Assembly (NCBI RefSeq): GCF_020734105.1
Contig: NZ_JAJAFR010000002.1
Span: 310,001-374,000 of the forward strand
Length of the DNA: 64,000 nucleotides
Reading direction: 5' to 3'
Origin: Alkalihalobacillus deserti
GTDB taxonomy: Bacteria > Bacillota > Bacilli > Bacillales > Bacillaceae_D
A program made the translations under genes and the position numbers. This document shows, piece after piece, positions 10,003-20,100 of the stretch. Under the pieces are notes generated by a model, which saw nothing but the letters and a program-made list of their open reading frames with translations, was not told the DNA's origin and did no database searches. Each line of letters begins with the position of its first letter. Position 1 is the stretch's first letter.

Positions 10003-12047
10003 ATGAAGCATTGAATCAACCAGTGACAGCGGTAACAGGAATAGGAGAAGAAACAGCTAAACTATTACAAGGTCTTCGAATCTTTTCGGTCGGTGACTTA
10101 CTTGAACATTTTCCTTATCGCTACGAAGATTATCAGTTGAAAGATTTACATGAAGTGAAGCATGAAGAAAGAGTAACAGTTGTTGGAACGGTTCAAAGTG
10201 AGCCATCAATTCGATATTTTGGAAAAAAGAAAAATCGTCTTTCTTTTAGACTGCTTGTTAATCAGATTCTAGTGACCGTTACCTTTTTTAATCGTGCATT
10301 TTTAAAAAATCAAATAAATGTAAGTACTGAATTAACCATTACGGGCAAATGGGATCAACATCGAATGACAATTACAGGAAGCGAATGTCGAAAGGGTCGA
10401 GAAGAGAGGGAGCAAACGATCGCTCCCATTTATTCAGTGTCTGGTAAATTAACTACTAAATCGATGCGCAAGTATATTTACCAGGCGATGAATCAATACA
10501 GTGCTGAAATTCCTGATCTCATTCCAGACCAATTGCTAAAGTCCTACAAACTTCCAACCAAAAAAGAGGCGCTCTCAAGACTGCATTTTCCGCCTAATGC
10601 AGAATCAATGAAGCATGCTAGGAGAAGAATGGTGTATGAAGAATTTCTCCTATTTCAATTGAAAATGCAGGCCTTTAGAAAAGCGAATCGAGATCGGACA
10701 AATGGAAGGGCTTTAGACATACCTGAAAAAGAAATTGAATCCTTTATCAAACAGCTACCTTTCCCGTTAACAGGCGCTCAGCAAAGAGTTGTTAGTGAAG
10801 TCATACAGGATATTAGCTCACCTTATCGTATGAATAGACTTTTGCAAGGCGATGTAGGGTCTGGGAAAACAGTCGTTGCAGCAATTTGTATGTATGCAGT
10901 GATTCAAGCTGGTTATCAGGCTGCATTAATGGTTCCAACTGAAATTCTAGCTGAACAACATGTTCAATCACTCAAAGAAATATTTGAACCTTTAGGAATT
11001 ACGGTTGAGCTGCTTTCTGGTTCTGTAAAAGGAAAAAAGCGTGCGGAGAAACTAACTGCTTTGGAAAATGGAGAACTCTCATTAGTGGTTGGGACTCATG
11101 CTCTCATTCAAGACGATGTTCGATTTCAAAAATTAGGTCTTGTTATTACCGATGAGCAACATCGATTTGGTGTTGAGCAACGTCGAGTGTTACGTGATAA
11201 AGGCGAAAACCCAGACGTCCTTTTTATGACGGCTACACCCATTCCAAGAACATTGGCTATTTCTGTTTTTGGTGATATGGATGTTTCGATTATTGATGAG
11301 ATGCCCGCTGGAAGAAAAAAAATTGAAACATATTGGGCAAAACCAGATATGCTTGAGCGTGTTCTTGATTTTATTCAAAAAGAATTACAAAAAGGACGTC
11401 AAGCTTATGTGATCTGCCCGTTAATTGAGGAATCAGAAAAGCTCGATGTTCAAAATGCTATTGATGTCCATATGATTCTCAATCAGCATTACAAAGGCAT
11501 CTGGGATGTGGGACTTATGCACGGTCGTCTCCGTGCAACTGAAAAAGATGATGTTATGGAAGCATTTAGTAAAAATGAAACACAAATATTAGTGTCGACA
11601 ACGGTTGTTGAAGTGGGGGTTAATGTTCCGAATGCCACCGTAATGGTTATTTACGATGCTGAACGTTTTGGGTTAGCGCAGTTACACCAACTAAGAGGAA
11701 GAGTTGGACGTGGCCAAGAACAATCTTATTGTATTTTATTAGCCGATCCTAAATCAGAAGTCGGAAAAGAACGAATGAGAATTATGACCGAAACGAACGA
11801 TGGATTTGTTTTGTCGGAAAGAGACTTGGAGCTAAGGGGACCTGGTGACTTTTTTGGAGCAAAGCAAAGTGGCTTGCCTGACTTCAAAGTAGCTGATGTC
11901 GTACATGACTACAGGGCACTTGAAGTAGCAAGACAGGATGCTGTGAAGTTAATACATTCAAACGATTTTTGGACAAAGAAAGAATATGAAGGTCTGCGTA
12001 ATTATATAGAAGATCAGGGTGTGCTAAATGGTCAAAAAATTGATTAA
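9999..12047 (+). CDS. recG: ATP-dependent DNA helicase RecG
   Basis: Branch-migration helicase for replication-fork rescue and recombination. It has an N-terminal wedge/OB domain, then the P-loop GDVGSGKT near residue 287, DEQHRF (DExH), MTATPIPRTLA and a C-terminal helicase domain with QLRGRVGRG. The 682 residues are family length. Its ATG overlaps the stop of the sdaAA remnant in ATGA; there is no strong ribosome binding site of its own, so translation may depend on that remnant frame. Its 3' end carries the fapR promoter. Confidence 0.96.
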   Translation: MNEALNQPVTAVTGIGEETAKLLQGLRIFSVGDLLEHFPYRYEDYQLKDLHEVKHEERVTVVGTVQSEPSIRYFGKKKNRLSFRLLVNQILVTVTFFNRAFLKNQINVSTELTITGKWDQHRMTITGSECRKGREEREQTIAPIYSVSGKLTTKSMRKYIYQAMNQYSAEIPDLIPDQLLKSYKLPTKKEALSRLHFPPNAESMKHARRRMVYEEFLLFQLKMQAFRKANRDRTNGRALDIPEKEIESFIKQLPFPLTGAQQRVVSEVIQDISSPYRMNRLLQGDVGSGKTVVAAICMYAVIQAGYQAALMVPTEILAEQHVQSLKEIFEPLGITVELLSGSVKGKKRAEKLTALENGELSLVVGTHALIQDDVRFQKLGLVITDEQHRFGVEQRRVLRDKGENPDVLFMTATPIPRTLAISVFGDMDVSIIDEMPAGRKKIETYWAKPDMLERVLDFIQKELQKGRQAYVICPLIEESEKLDVQNAIDVHMILNQHYKGIWDVGLMHGRLRATEKDDVMEAFSKNETQILVSTTVVEVGVNVPNATVMVIYDAERFGLAQLHQLRGRVGRGQEQSYCILLADPKSEVGKERMRIMTETNDGFVLSERDLELRGPGDFFGAKQSGLPDFKVADVVHDYRALEVARQDAVKLIHSNDFWTKKEYEGLRNYIEDQGVLNGQKID

Positions 12048-12050
12048 CTA

Positions 12051-12079
12051 TTGAAATCGACGAGAAGCAATTATATACT
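12051..12079 (+). promoter_or_regulatory. Sigma-A promoter of the fapR-plsX-fabD-fabG operon
   Basis: TTGAAA (12051-12056) and TATACT (12074-12079) with exactly 17 bases between, just after the recG stop codon. The predicted transcription start falls in the FapR operator immediately downstream. Confidence 0.8.
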
Positions 12080-12083
12080 ACTC

Positions 12084-12098
12084 TTAGTACCTAGTCAT
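12084..12098 (+). promoter_or_regulatory. FapR operator (autoregulatory)
   Basis: TTAGTACCTAGTCAT matches the left half and centre of the known FapR site (TTAGTACCT followed by an imperfect inverted half). It covers the predicted start of transcription, so FapR would repress its own operon until malonyl-CoA binds. Confidence 0.75.
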
Positions 12099-12136
12099 AT
12101 AATCTGATGAAGAGGATAAGCGGACGGTGGAATGTA

Positions 12137-12718
12137 ATGAAGCGAAAAAAGAAAGAACGACAAGATCTCCTTAAACAAACACTGGAATTAAATCCTTTTA
12201 TGACTGATGAGACTTTAGCTGATCAGTTCTCTGTGAGCATTCAAACGATCCGCCTTGATCGCTTAGAATTAGCGATACCAGAATTAAGAGAACGGATTAA
12301 AGGAGTAGCTCAGCAGCAACTCGATGATGTAAAAGCATTATCGCTAGAGGAAGTCATTGGAGAGATTGTAGATCTTCAATTGGATGAACGGGCTATATCG
12401 ATTTTAGATGTTGGAAATGAACATGTTTTTACAAGAAGCGGAATAGCGAGAGGCCACCATTTATTTGCGCAGGCGAATTCTTTGGCAGTTGCCATTATAA
12501 ATGATGAACTTGCTCTAACAGCAAGGGCTATGATTCGATTTACAAGACAAGTACAAGCTGGTGAACGTGTCATTGCCAAAGCGAATGTTGTCGATATTGA
12601 GAAAGAAAGAACAACGGTAGATGTAAAAAGTTATGTAGACCAGGAACTTGTTTTTTCAGGAGAATTTGTCATGTATCGAACGAATGAAAGAGAGAAAAAA
12701 AGGAGAGGGTCTGAATGA
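12137..12718 (+). CDS. fapR: Malonyl-CoA-responsive transcription factor FapR
   Basis: Repressor of fatty acid and phospholipid genes, released by malonyl-CoA. The N-terminal helix-turn-helix carries [21 protein letters not shown]. The C-terminal hot-dog ligand domain contains [16 protein letters not shown]. The ATG at 12137 (MKRKKKERQ) is the family start and follows GGTGG; an in-frame ATG at 12107 would add ten residues and lies nearer the operator. 193 residues. The stop overlaps the plsX start (ATGA). Confidence 0.96.
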   Translation: MKRKKKERQDLLKQTLELNPFMTDETLADQFSVSIQTIRLDRLELAIPELRERIKGVAQQQLDDVKALSLEEVIGEIVDLQLDERAISILDVGNEHVFTRSGIARGHHLFAQANSLAVAIINDELALTARAMIRFTRQVQAGERVIAKANVVDIEKERTTVDVKSYVDQELVFSGEFVMYRTNEREKKRRGSE

Positions 12719-13710
12719 ATATCTCAATAGATGCGATGGGAGGAGACTGCGCGCCCGTAGCTCATGTTGAAGCTGCTCAACAAGCAATTGAAGCTTTTCC
12801 TGAGCTGAATATTACTTTAGTAGGAAATGAAGAAGAAATTAAAAAGCATCTTAAGAATGATAAACAAATTAAGATTTTACATACAACTGACAAAATAGAG
12901 GATACGGACCAACCTACAACAGCGGTTCGTCGTAAAAAAGATTCCTCGATGGTTCTTACTATAAGAGAAGTGAAAGAAGGAAGAGCGGATGCCTGTATCT
13001 CTGCAGGGAATACGGGCGCACTAATGACAGCGGGGCTCTTATATGTTGGTCGAATAAAAGGAATTGATCGCCCTGCATTGGCTCCAATGCTTCCAACTCT
13101 TGATGGGAAAGGGTTCCTTCTTTTAGATGTTGGAGCAAATATGGATGCAAAACCAGAGCAGCTTCGACAATATGCAATTATTGGGAATACTTATATGGAA
13201 ATGGTGAAGAATGTTCGCAAACCTCGCGTTGGTCTTTTGAATGTAGGATCGGAACGTGGAAAAGGAAATGAACTTACAAAAGCGGCTTTCTCCTTACTTC
13301 AGTCAAGTGATATAAACTTTATTGGGAACGTCGAAGCTCGTGATTTATTATCTGGAGTAGCAGATGTTGTCGTTTGTGACGGTTTTTCTGGAAATCTTGT
13401 CTTAAAAACGATTGAAGGAACAGCAGGAACTTTATTTTCTTTGTTGAAGAAAGAATTGACAAGTTCTTTGGTTAACAAGTTAGCAGCTGGTGTTTTAAAG
13501 TCGAATTTTAAAGATATTAAAAACCAGATGAGTTATTCTCAGTATGGTGGAGCAGGATTATTTGGCTTAAAAGCGCCAGTCATAAAAGCACATGGCTCTT
13601 CTGATTCAACTGCGATTTTCCATGCAATCCGTCAGACTCGTGACATGGTGGAACAGCAGGTTGTTACGATTATTAAAAATGAAGTAGCTAAAACGGAAGA
13701 AAAAGAATAG
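12715..13710 (+). CDS. plsX: Phosphate acyltransferase PlsX
   Basis: Converts acyl-ACP and phosphate to acyl-phosphate, the donor for PlsY in phospholipid synthesis, acting at the membrane surface. 331 residues. Recognisable by [20 protein letters not shown] at the start, SAGNTGALM and [25 protein letters not shown] precedes the ATG, which overlaps the fapR stop. FakA/DegV upstream produces the same intermediate from exogenous fatty acid. Confidence 0.96.
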   Translation: MNISIDAMGGDCAPVAHVEAAQQAIEAFPELNITLVGNEEEIKKHLKNDKQIKILHTTDKIEDTDQPTTAVRRKKDSSMVLTIREVKEGRADACISAGNTGALMTAGLLYVGRIKGIDRPALAPMLPTLDGKGFLLLDVGANMDAKPEQLRQYAIIGNTYMEMVKNVRKPRVGLLNVGSERGKGNELTKAAFSLLQSSDINFIGNVEARDLLSGVADVVVCDGFSGNLVLKTIEGTAGTLFSLLKKELTSSLVNKLAAGVLKSNFKDIKNQMSYSQYGGAGLFGLKAPVIKAHGSSDSTAIFHAIRQTRDMVEQQVVTIIKNEVAKTEEKE

Positions 13711-13722
13711 AGGAGGATTTAT

Positions 13723-14670
13723 ATGGGGAAAATTGCATTTCTGTTTCCAGGCCAAGGATCTCAGACGGTTGGAATGGGTCAGGATTTAGTGGAACAAGAA
13801 CAAGCATGTAAAGCGATTTTTGATCGAGCAGATCAAACACTTAAGTATTCCTTGTCTTCAATAATGCTTCAAGGTCCTGAAGAAACGTTAAAACGTACAG
13901 AACATACACAACCAGCTTTAGTGACAATGAGTACAGCGGTCTTAGAGCTTCTTAAAGCAGAGGGAATTCAACCTGATTATGTTGCAGGTCATAGTTTAGG
14001 TGAATACAGCGCACTTGTTGCAGCAGAAGCGATGTCATTTGAGGACGCAGTATTTGCTGTTAGAAATCGAGGATTGTTTATGGAAGAAGCTGTTCCGTTT
14101 GGGGAAGGCGCAATGGCCGCTGTTCTTGGTCTAGAAAGAGCGACTCTTGAAGATGTATGTTCAAATGTTAGTCATTCTAATGAAATCGCTGAACTAGCTA
14201 ATTTAAATTGTCCAGGTCAAATTGTGATTTCTGGCTCTGCTAAAGGTGTCGAGTTAGCAAGCGAAAAAGCAAAGGAGGCAGGGGCTAAAAGAGTAATTCC
14301 ATTACAAGTTAGTGGACCTTTTCATTCTAGTTTAATGAAACCTGCTGCAGATAAGTTAGATAAGGTACTAGATCAATTAACGATCAAAGGTGCAACAATA
14401 CCCGTTATTGCTAATGTCTCGGCAGAAGCAGTGCAAGACGCGTCAGTCATTCGTTCTAATCTATTAGAACAAGTTTATTCACCTGTTCTATGGGAGGATA
14501 CGATTAGAGAGCTACTTGCGTTAGGAGTAGATACCTTTGTAGAAGTCGGCTCAGGTAATGTACTAACCGGACTTGTGCGCAAGGTAGAAAGACGGGTACA
14601 AGCAGTTGCTGTAAGCAACCGTGAAGGGGTTCTAAAAGTTAAAGAATTAGTAGAAGGAGTGACTGAATAA
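13723..14670 (+). CDS. fabD: Malonyl-CoA:ACP transacylase FabD
   Basis: Transfers malonyl from CoA to ACP for fatty acid elongation. 315 residues with LFPGQGSQ at the N-terminus, the nucleophile serine in [10 protein letters not shown], and QVSGPFHS containing the catalytic histidine. AGAGGAGG precedes the ATG. The TAA stop shares a base with the fabG ATG. Confidence 0.96.
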   Translation: MGKIAFLFPGQGSQTVGMGQDLVEQEQACKAIFDRADQTLKYSLSSIMLQGPEETLKRTEHTQPALVTMSTAVLELLKAEGIQPDYVAGHSLGEYSALVAAEAMSFEDAVFAVRNRGLFMEEAVPFGEGAMAAVLGLERATLEDVCSNVSHSNEIAELANLNCPGQIVISGSAKGVELASEKAKEAGAKRVIPLQVSGPFHSSLMKPAADKLDKVLDQLTIKGATIPVIANVSAEAVQDASVIRSNLLEQVYSPVLWEDTIRELLALGVDTFVEVGSGNVLTGLVRKVERRVQAVAVSNREGVLKVKELVEGVTE

Positions 14671-15413
14671 TGTTGCAAGGAAAAGTAGCCATTGTCACAG
14701 GTGCATCACGTGGGATCGGAAGAGCAACTGCGATTGAGTTTGCACGTAATGGGGCTCATGTCGTAGTAAACTACGCAGGAAGCCAAGAAAGAGCTGAACA
14801 GGTTGTTGCTGAAATCAAGGCATTGGGTGTAGATGGTCTTGCTATCCAAGCAGATGTAGCCAATAGCGAACAAGTACAAGCAATGGTAAAAGAAACCATC
14901 GAAGCGTTTGGACGAGTTGATATTCTCGTTAATAATGCAGGGATTACGAGAGACAATTTGATTATGAGAATGAAAGAAGATGAGTGGGATGCGGTTATCG
15001 ACACGAATTTAAAAGGCGTGTTTAATTGCGGGAAAGCCGTTACGCGTCAGATGATGAAACAACGTTACGGTCGTATTATTAATGTTGCCTCAGTTGTTGG
15101 AGTGTTAGGAAATGCAGGTCAAGCCAATTACGTTGCTGCAAAAGCAGGGGTAATTGGCTTGACAAAGTCAATGGCGAGGGAGCTTGCTAATCGAAACATT
15201 CATGTGAACGCAGTTGCACCAGGTTTTATTGAAACTGATATGACTGATGAACTTGGAGATGATATGAAGGCGCACCTGTTAGGACAAATTCCGTTAGCTT
15301 CGCTAGGAAAACCTGAGAACATTGCTCGCGTCATTCGTTTTTTAGCTAGTTCAGATGCTGATTACATGACTGGTCAAACACTTCATGTAGATGGTGGTAT
15401 GGTGATGCCATAA
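14670..15413 (+). CDS. fabG: 3-oxoacyl-ACP reductase FabG
   Basis: NADPH-dependent short-chain reductase for the first reduction of the fatty acid cycle. Cofactor motif [19 protein letters not shown], the catalytic Ser and YVAAKAG (Tyr-x3-Lys), with the usual VDGGMVMP end. 247 residues. Overlaps the fabD stop by one base, with AGAAGGAGTG as binding site. Confidence 0.96.
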   Translation: MLQGKVAIVTGASRGIGRATAIEFARNGAHVVVNYAGSQERAEQVVAEIKALGVDGLAIQADVANSEQVQAMVKETIEAFGRVDILVNNAGITRDNLIMRMKEDEWDAVIDTNLKGVFNCGKAVTRQMMKQRYGRIINVASVVGVLGNAGQANYVAAKAGVIGLTKSMARELANRNIHVNAVAPGFIETDMTDELGDDMKAHLLGQIPLASLGKPENIARVIRFLASSDADYMTGQTLHVDGGMVMP

Positions 15414-15437
15414 AAATCATGCAAATAAAATGATTGC

Positions 15438-15467
15438 TTGACAGAAGGGGTTATTCATCGGTAAACT
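15438..15467 (+). promoter_or_regulatory. Possible separate promoter for acpP
   Basis: TTGACA (15438-15443) and TAAACT (15462-15467), spacing 18, lie in the 124-base gap between fabG and acpP. A dedicated promoter would fit the high demand for ACP. Confidence 0.4.
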
Positions 15468-15537
15468 TTTCCTAGCCTTCGTCCAATTATTTACTAAGAA
15501 TGAGCTTAAAGTTTATTCTTGAGAGGGGGTGAATGAC

Positions 15538-15771
15538 ATGGCAGATACAATTTCACGTGTTACAAAAATCGTCGTTGATCGTCTTGGTGTTGAAGAGGCT
15601 GAAGTGAAACCAGAAGCTTCTTTTAAAGATGATTTAGGCGCAGATTCATTAGATGTGGTTGAACTTGTAATGGAACTTGAAGATGAGTTTGATCTTGAGA
15701 TTTCTGATGAAGAAGCAGAAAAAATTTCAACTGTAGCTGATGTAGTTGATTACATAAACAGCCGTCAGTAA
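15538..15771 (+). CDS. acpP: Acyl carrier protein
   Basis: 77-residue acidic carrier of growing acyl chains. The phosphopantetheine attachment serine is in [16 protein letters not shown] chose the ATG at 15538 ([10 protein letters not shown]), the family start, with GAGAGGGGGTG upstream; an in-frame GTG at 15529 lies inside that binding site. A terminator follows directly. Confidence 0.97.
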   Translation: MADTISRVTKIVVDRLGVEEAEVKPEASFKDDLGADSLDVVELVMELEDEFDLEISDEEAEKISTVADVVDYINSRQ

Positions 15772-15779
15772 GGTACGAA

Positions 15780-15816
15780 AAGTCCCATGTGGTTACTCCA
15801 TGTGGGGCTTGCTTTT
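15780..15816 (+). terminator. Terminator after acpP
   Basis: 13-bp stem (15780-15792 with 15798-15810) including a few G-U pairs, loop TTACT, then GCTTTT. Confidence 0.7.
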
Positions 15817-15936
15817 AAAACTTAATGGGAACACACTACACATTGTACTTAAGGGTTTGTTGGCAAGGTTTGTATTAAAACTACTTTTTCATCACCTTAA
15901 CACAGTGGTTGCTAATTTATGATGTTGGAGGATACT

Positions 15937-16734
15937 ATGCCACAATCTTCGAAATACCAACGTAAATCGAGACCCCATCAAGGAAATGATCGAAGACGGG
16001 GAAACAGAAAAATGATCCTTACAGAAGAACAAAAAAGAAGATTTGACGAGTTGATGGAACAAACGAAGTTGACTTTTGAAAATAGAAAGCTCTTAATCCA
16101 AGCTTTCACCCATTCATCATATGTGAATGAGCACCGAATTTATTCGTTTCAAGATAATGAGCGATTAGAATTTTTAGGTGATGCTGTCCTTGAGTTAGCT
16201 GTATCTCAATTCTTATTCAAAAAATTTAAGGCAATGAGTGAAGGGGATATGACAAAACTTCGTGCATCGATTGTTTGTGAGCCTTCATTAGCTCTATTTG
16301 CTGAGGAATTGAGTTTTGGAAACATTGTTTTACTTGGAAAAGGGGAAGAGATGACGGGCGGCCGTGCTAGACCTGCTTTGCTAGCGGACGTATTTGAGGC
16401 ATTTATCGGAGCTCTATACCTCGATCAAGGACTTGATGCGGTGTTTCAATTTCTAACTGATACGATCTATCCTAAAATTAACGAAGGTGCTTTTTCTCAT
16501 ATGATGGATTTCAAAAGTCAGCTTCAAGAGTTTATTCAACGTGATAACCTTGGACAAATACAATATATCATTGTGCAAGAACGAGGGCCTGCTCATAACC
16601 GTGAGTTCGTTTCTGAAGTCCAACTTAATGAGTCTGCACTTGGTATTGGTACTGGAAGATCTAAAAAAGAAGCCGAACAACATGCTGCACAACAAGCCTT
16701 AATGAAATTAAGTGATCAAGATAAATTAAAATAA
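15937..16734 (+). CDS. rnc: Ribonuclease III
   Basis: Cuts double-stranded RNA in rRNA and scRNA processing. The catalytic domain has [14 protein letters not shown] (signature) and the second acidic site in [17 protein letters not shown]. The C-terminal double-strand RNA-binding domain ends with [16 protein letters not shown]. The ATG at 15937 has GGAGG 5-6 bases upstream; the frame extends to 15919 without one. 265 residues, with a basic Arg-rich N-terminal extension of about 30 residues. A strong terminator follows. Confidence 0.95.
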   Translation: MPQSSKYQRKSRPHQGNDRRRGNRKMILTEEQKRRFDELMEQTKLTFENRKLLIQAFTHSSYVNEHRIYSFQDNERLEFLGDAVLELAVSQFLFKKFKAMSEGDMTKLRASIVCEPSLALFAEELSFGNIVLLGKGEEMTGGRARPALLADVFEAFIGALYLDQGLDAVFQFLTDTIYPKINEGAFSHMMDFKSQLQEFIQRDNLGQIQYIIVQERGPAHNREFVSEVQLNESALGIGTGRSKKEAEQHAAQQALMKLSDQDKLK

Positions 16735-16737
16735 AGA

Positions 16738-16774
16738 AATGTCCTCTCCGAAGATTAGAGAGGACATTTTTTTA
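16738..16774. terminator. Terminator between rnc and the convergent UPF0435 gene
   Basis: AATGTCCTCTC pairs with GAGAGGACATT around a 9-base loop, followed by TTTTTT. It stops rnc transcription; with weaker flanking A residues it may also serve the minus-strand gene. Confidence 0.88.
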
Positions 16775-16794
16775 TATAGTCACTTTAAATGCGA

Positions 16795-17016
16795 CTATTT
16801 ACGTAGTTTACCTAATTCAGTTACAATTGCGTCTAATTCACTTACTGAAAACGATGACTTACGTTCAATCATTTGATAGATATCACGCAAATCTTCATAT
16901 TGATCGGTATCGAAGCTTTTGGCATTAAGAGCAGCTGCATTAACGATTTGTAACTTAGATTTGATTGCTTCAAGCATGTATTCAATATTGTCGCGAGTAT
17001 TGGCTTCAAGATTCAT
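16795..17016 (-). CDS. UPF0435 (DUF1128) family protein
   Basis: Small uncharacterised protein of 73 residues. It contains NIEYMLEAIKSKLQIVNAAAL, then YEDLRDIYQMI and a conserved end FSVSELDAIVTELGKLRK, all typical of the UPF0435/YfkK family. Function unknown. The ATG at 17016 (MNLEANTRDN) follows TAGGAGTG; the frame extends back to 17079 without a binding site. It is the only minus-strand gene between yloU and the end of the window. Confidence 0.88.
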   Translation of the reverse strand: MNLEANTRDNIEYMLEAIKSKLQIVNAAALNAKSFDTDQYEDLRDIYQMIERKSSFSVSELDAIVTELGKLRK

Positions 17017-17083
17017 GAGTTTCACTCCTAAATATCTAGATACATTCATCGTATCATAGTGTGGTCCATTTGTCCTCACTACC

Positions 17084-17112
17084 TGTAATTAAGAAAGGTC
17101 TTATGGTAAAAT
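17084..17112 (+). promoter_or_regulatory. Possible extended -10 promoter for smc
   Basis: TGGTAAAAT (17104-17112) is an extended -10, with a weak TGTAAT -35 at 17084-17089, 17 bases away. The leader to smc would be about 30 bases. Confidence 0.35.
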
Positions 17113-17146
17113 AATTTAGTTGGTAATAATGATAGGGGGAAGGAAT

Positions 17147-20100
17147 ATGTTCCTCAAGCGACTTGAAGTCGTGGGGTTCAAATCATTTGCTGAACAAATT
17201 AATATTGATTTTGTTCCTGGTGTTACAGCAGTTGTTGGGCCAAACGGAAGTGGAAAAAGTAATATTTCAGATAGTATTCGCTGGGTATTAGGAGAACAGT
17301 CAGCCAAATCATTGCGAGGTGCAAAGATGGAAGATATTATCTTTGCCGGTAGTGATAGTAGAAAAGCGTTAAATTACGCGGAAGTTAGTTTGATCTTGGA
17401 TAATGAGGATCAGCATCTCGCCATTGACTATAGTGAGGTTAGCGTAACGCGAAGGGTATATCGTTCAGGAGAGAGCGAGTATATGATTAATAAACAAACC
17501 TGTCGCTTAAAGGACATTGTCGATTTATTTTTGGATTCCGGCCTAGGAAGAGAAGCATATTCGATTATTGGACAAGGGAAAGTAGAAGAGATCCTAAGCA
17601 ATAAAGCTGAGGATCGTCGAGTCATTTTTGAAGAAGCAGCAGGGGTCTTAAAATACAAAAACAGAAAAGTCCAAGCAGAAAAGCGGCTTTCAGAAACCCA
17701 AGATAATATAAATCGGGTTGAAGATATTTTACATGAATTGGAAGGGCAAGTCGAACCTCTTGAAATTCAAGCTTCAATAGCAAAAGACTATCTACATAAG
17801 CGTGAAGAATTGAAAGAAGTCGACATTGCTTTACTTGTTTATGAAATTGACGAGCTCCATGGAACATGGACAACGCAAAAAGAAAAACTTCAATCGCTAA
17901 TGGGGTCTTATCAAGATAGGCAAAAAGCTCTTGAAGAAATGGAAGCCGATAGAGTGTCATTACGAGATAAAACAAATCAACTATCTAATCAGTTCACAAA
18001 ATTACAGGAAGAATTACTACACGCGAGTGAGGACTTAGAGAAAAGAGAAGGCAAACGGGAAGTTTTAAAAGAACGTAAAAAAAATGCGACACAAAATAAA
18101 GATCAGCTAGAACGTTCGATACGTGATAAGACGACTCAACTAGAAAAAATTCAACAAGAATGGCAAGTGGGACATGCTGATTTTAATTTAGCGAAGGAAA
18201 GACTAAAAGAACTTAAAGAAGCTGTTTCTAATAAACAGCAAATCGTTGAGAGAACAGAAACGGATGTAGAGGAAGAAATTGACCAGCTAAAAGCTGATTA
18301 TATTGAAGGGCTAAATGAACAAGCAAGTATAAGGAATGAAAGGCGTTATCTTGAAGAGCAATTGCGACAACAACAAAGGAAGCAAGGGCGCCTGCTAACA
18401 GAAAATAAAGATTTACTAGGGAACCGCCAGGAGCTATCAAAAGAATTAGAAGAGGCTCAAGAAGAAGTGGTGAAACACGAAACGACACTCGCAGAACTGG
18501 GAGAGAAGTTCCGGACGCATACTAGACAGTTTGAGCAGTTTAAAGAACGTTATCATAAAAAAGAATCAAAGCTATATGAAACGTATCAACTAACGCAACG
18601 CTTGCAGTCAAGAGCAGATGTTTTAGAAGAAATGCAGGCCGACTTTTCGGGCTTCTTTCATGGTGTAAAAGAGATTTTAAAAGCACGGGAAGGGAACCTG
18701 ACGGGAGTTCAAGGTGCTGTTGCTGAATTAATTCAAGTTCCTAAAGATTATGAAACGGCACTTGAAATCGCCTTAGGTGGTGCTTCTCAGCATATTGTGA
18801 TGGAAACTGAATCGGACGCCAGAAAAGCGATTCAATTTTTAAAGCAAAATCGAATTGGACGAGCAACATTCCTGCCATTACCTGTGATGAAGCCAAAAGT
18901 CATTCCTGATTTTCAGCTTGAACAGCTAAAAAATCATTCAGCGTTTGTTGGAATTGGAGCATCTCTGCTTTCTTTTGAAAAAAAGTATGAAAATGTGATC
19001 TCCAATTTACTGGGGAATGTGGTTGTGGCCAATACACTTCAAGGAGCAAATGAACTAGCTAAAATATCAGGACATCGTTATCGCATTGTGACGCTTGAGG
19101 GAGACGTTGTGAATCCTGGAGGATCGATGACAGGAGGATCTGTTAAGCAAAAACAAACCCCGTTACTTGGGCGTAAACGTGAACTTGATGATTTAAAGGA
19201 AAAGCTTGCAAAACTTTTAATTGTAACTAAACAACTTGAAGAAGAGGTCAAGCAATCAAAACAGCAGCAAGCTGAAAAAGAGCAACTCCTAGAAGAGCTT
19301 AGATTAAAAGGCGAGCAGATTCGTTTAATGGTCCAAGAGGCAAAAGAGAAGGTGCGTGATCTTGAACGAGAGGTAGAAAGATCTCAGGATCAATTCTCAA
19401 GGTTTGATCGGGATAAGCAAGGATTTGCCAATGAAATTAAGCGAATCCAAGAACGGTTGGTTCAGTTAGAAGAAAGATATAGTATTGCTACTAAAGTAAT
19501 CAATGATCTTGATCATCGAGTAAAGCTTCTTGAAGAACAGCGGATGGAACAACGTAAATCACGTGACCATCTTCAAGAAGAGTTAATGAGTGATAAAATA
19601 GATCTAGCCGCTGCTAAAGAACGTTTCCTAGCAGTTGAAGGACAAGCCAAAAGATTGTCACTAACGAAACAGCAAATCGAAGAAGAATTGAGTGAACTAA
19701 AAGATCATTTTGGCTTGCTCATTGGGGAAATGTCTGACCGCTCAAATGGAGAAAGTAGTTTAGATGAACGAATTAAGTTGGCAAGACAAAAGAAGGATGA
19801 GCTAGCTGAGCAAATCGCGAACATGAAGAAGGAACGAGAAAATGTCGATCATTCTTATGCAGAACTTGAACGAAAGTTAAAAGAGCAACAAGCAGATCAC
19901 CAGTATTTAGCTGAAGAGTGCCGTAAAATTGAGGTGAAGGTAAATCGAATGGATGTCGATTTAGATAACCGTCTTACTCATTTGCGGGAGGAATATGAAC
20001 TTTCTTTTCAAGCAGCAAAAGAAAATCATAAGTTAGCAATGAATCCTGAAGAGGCAAGAACAAAGGTGAAATTAATTAAATTAGCGATTGAGGAATTAGG

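Noticed and set aside
17622-17975. 117-codon minus-strand frame within smc
   Set aside because: Shadow of the smc coiled-coil frame; no binding site and composition unlike a real gene.
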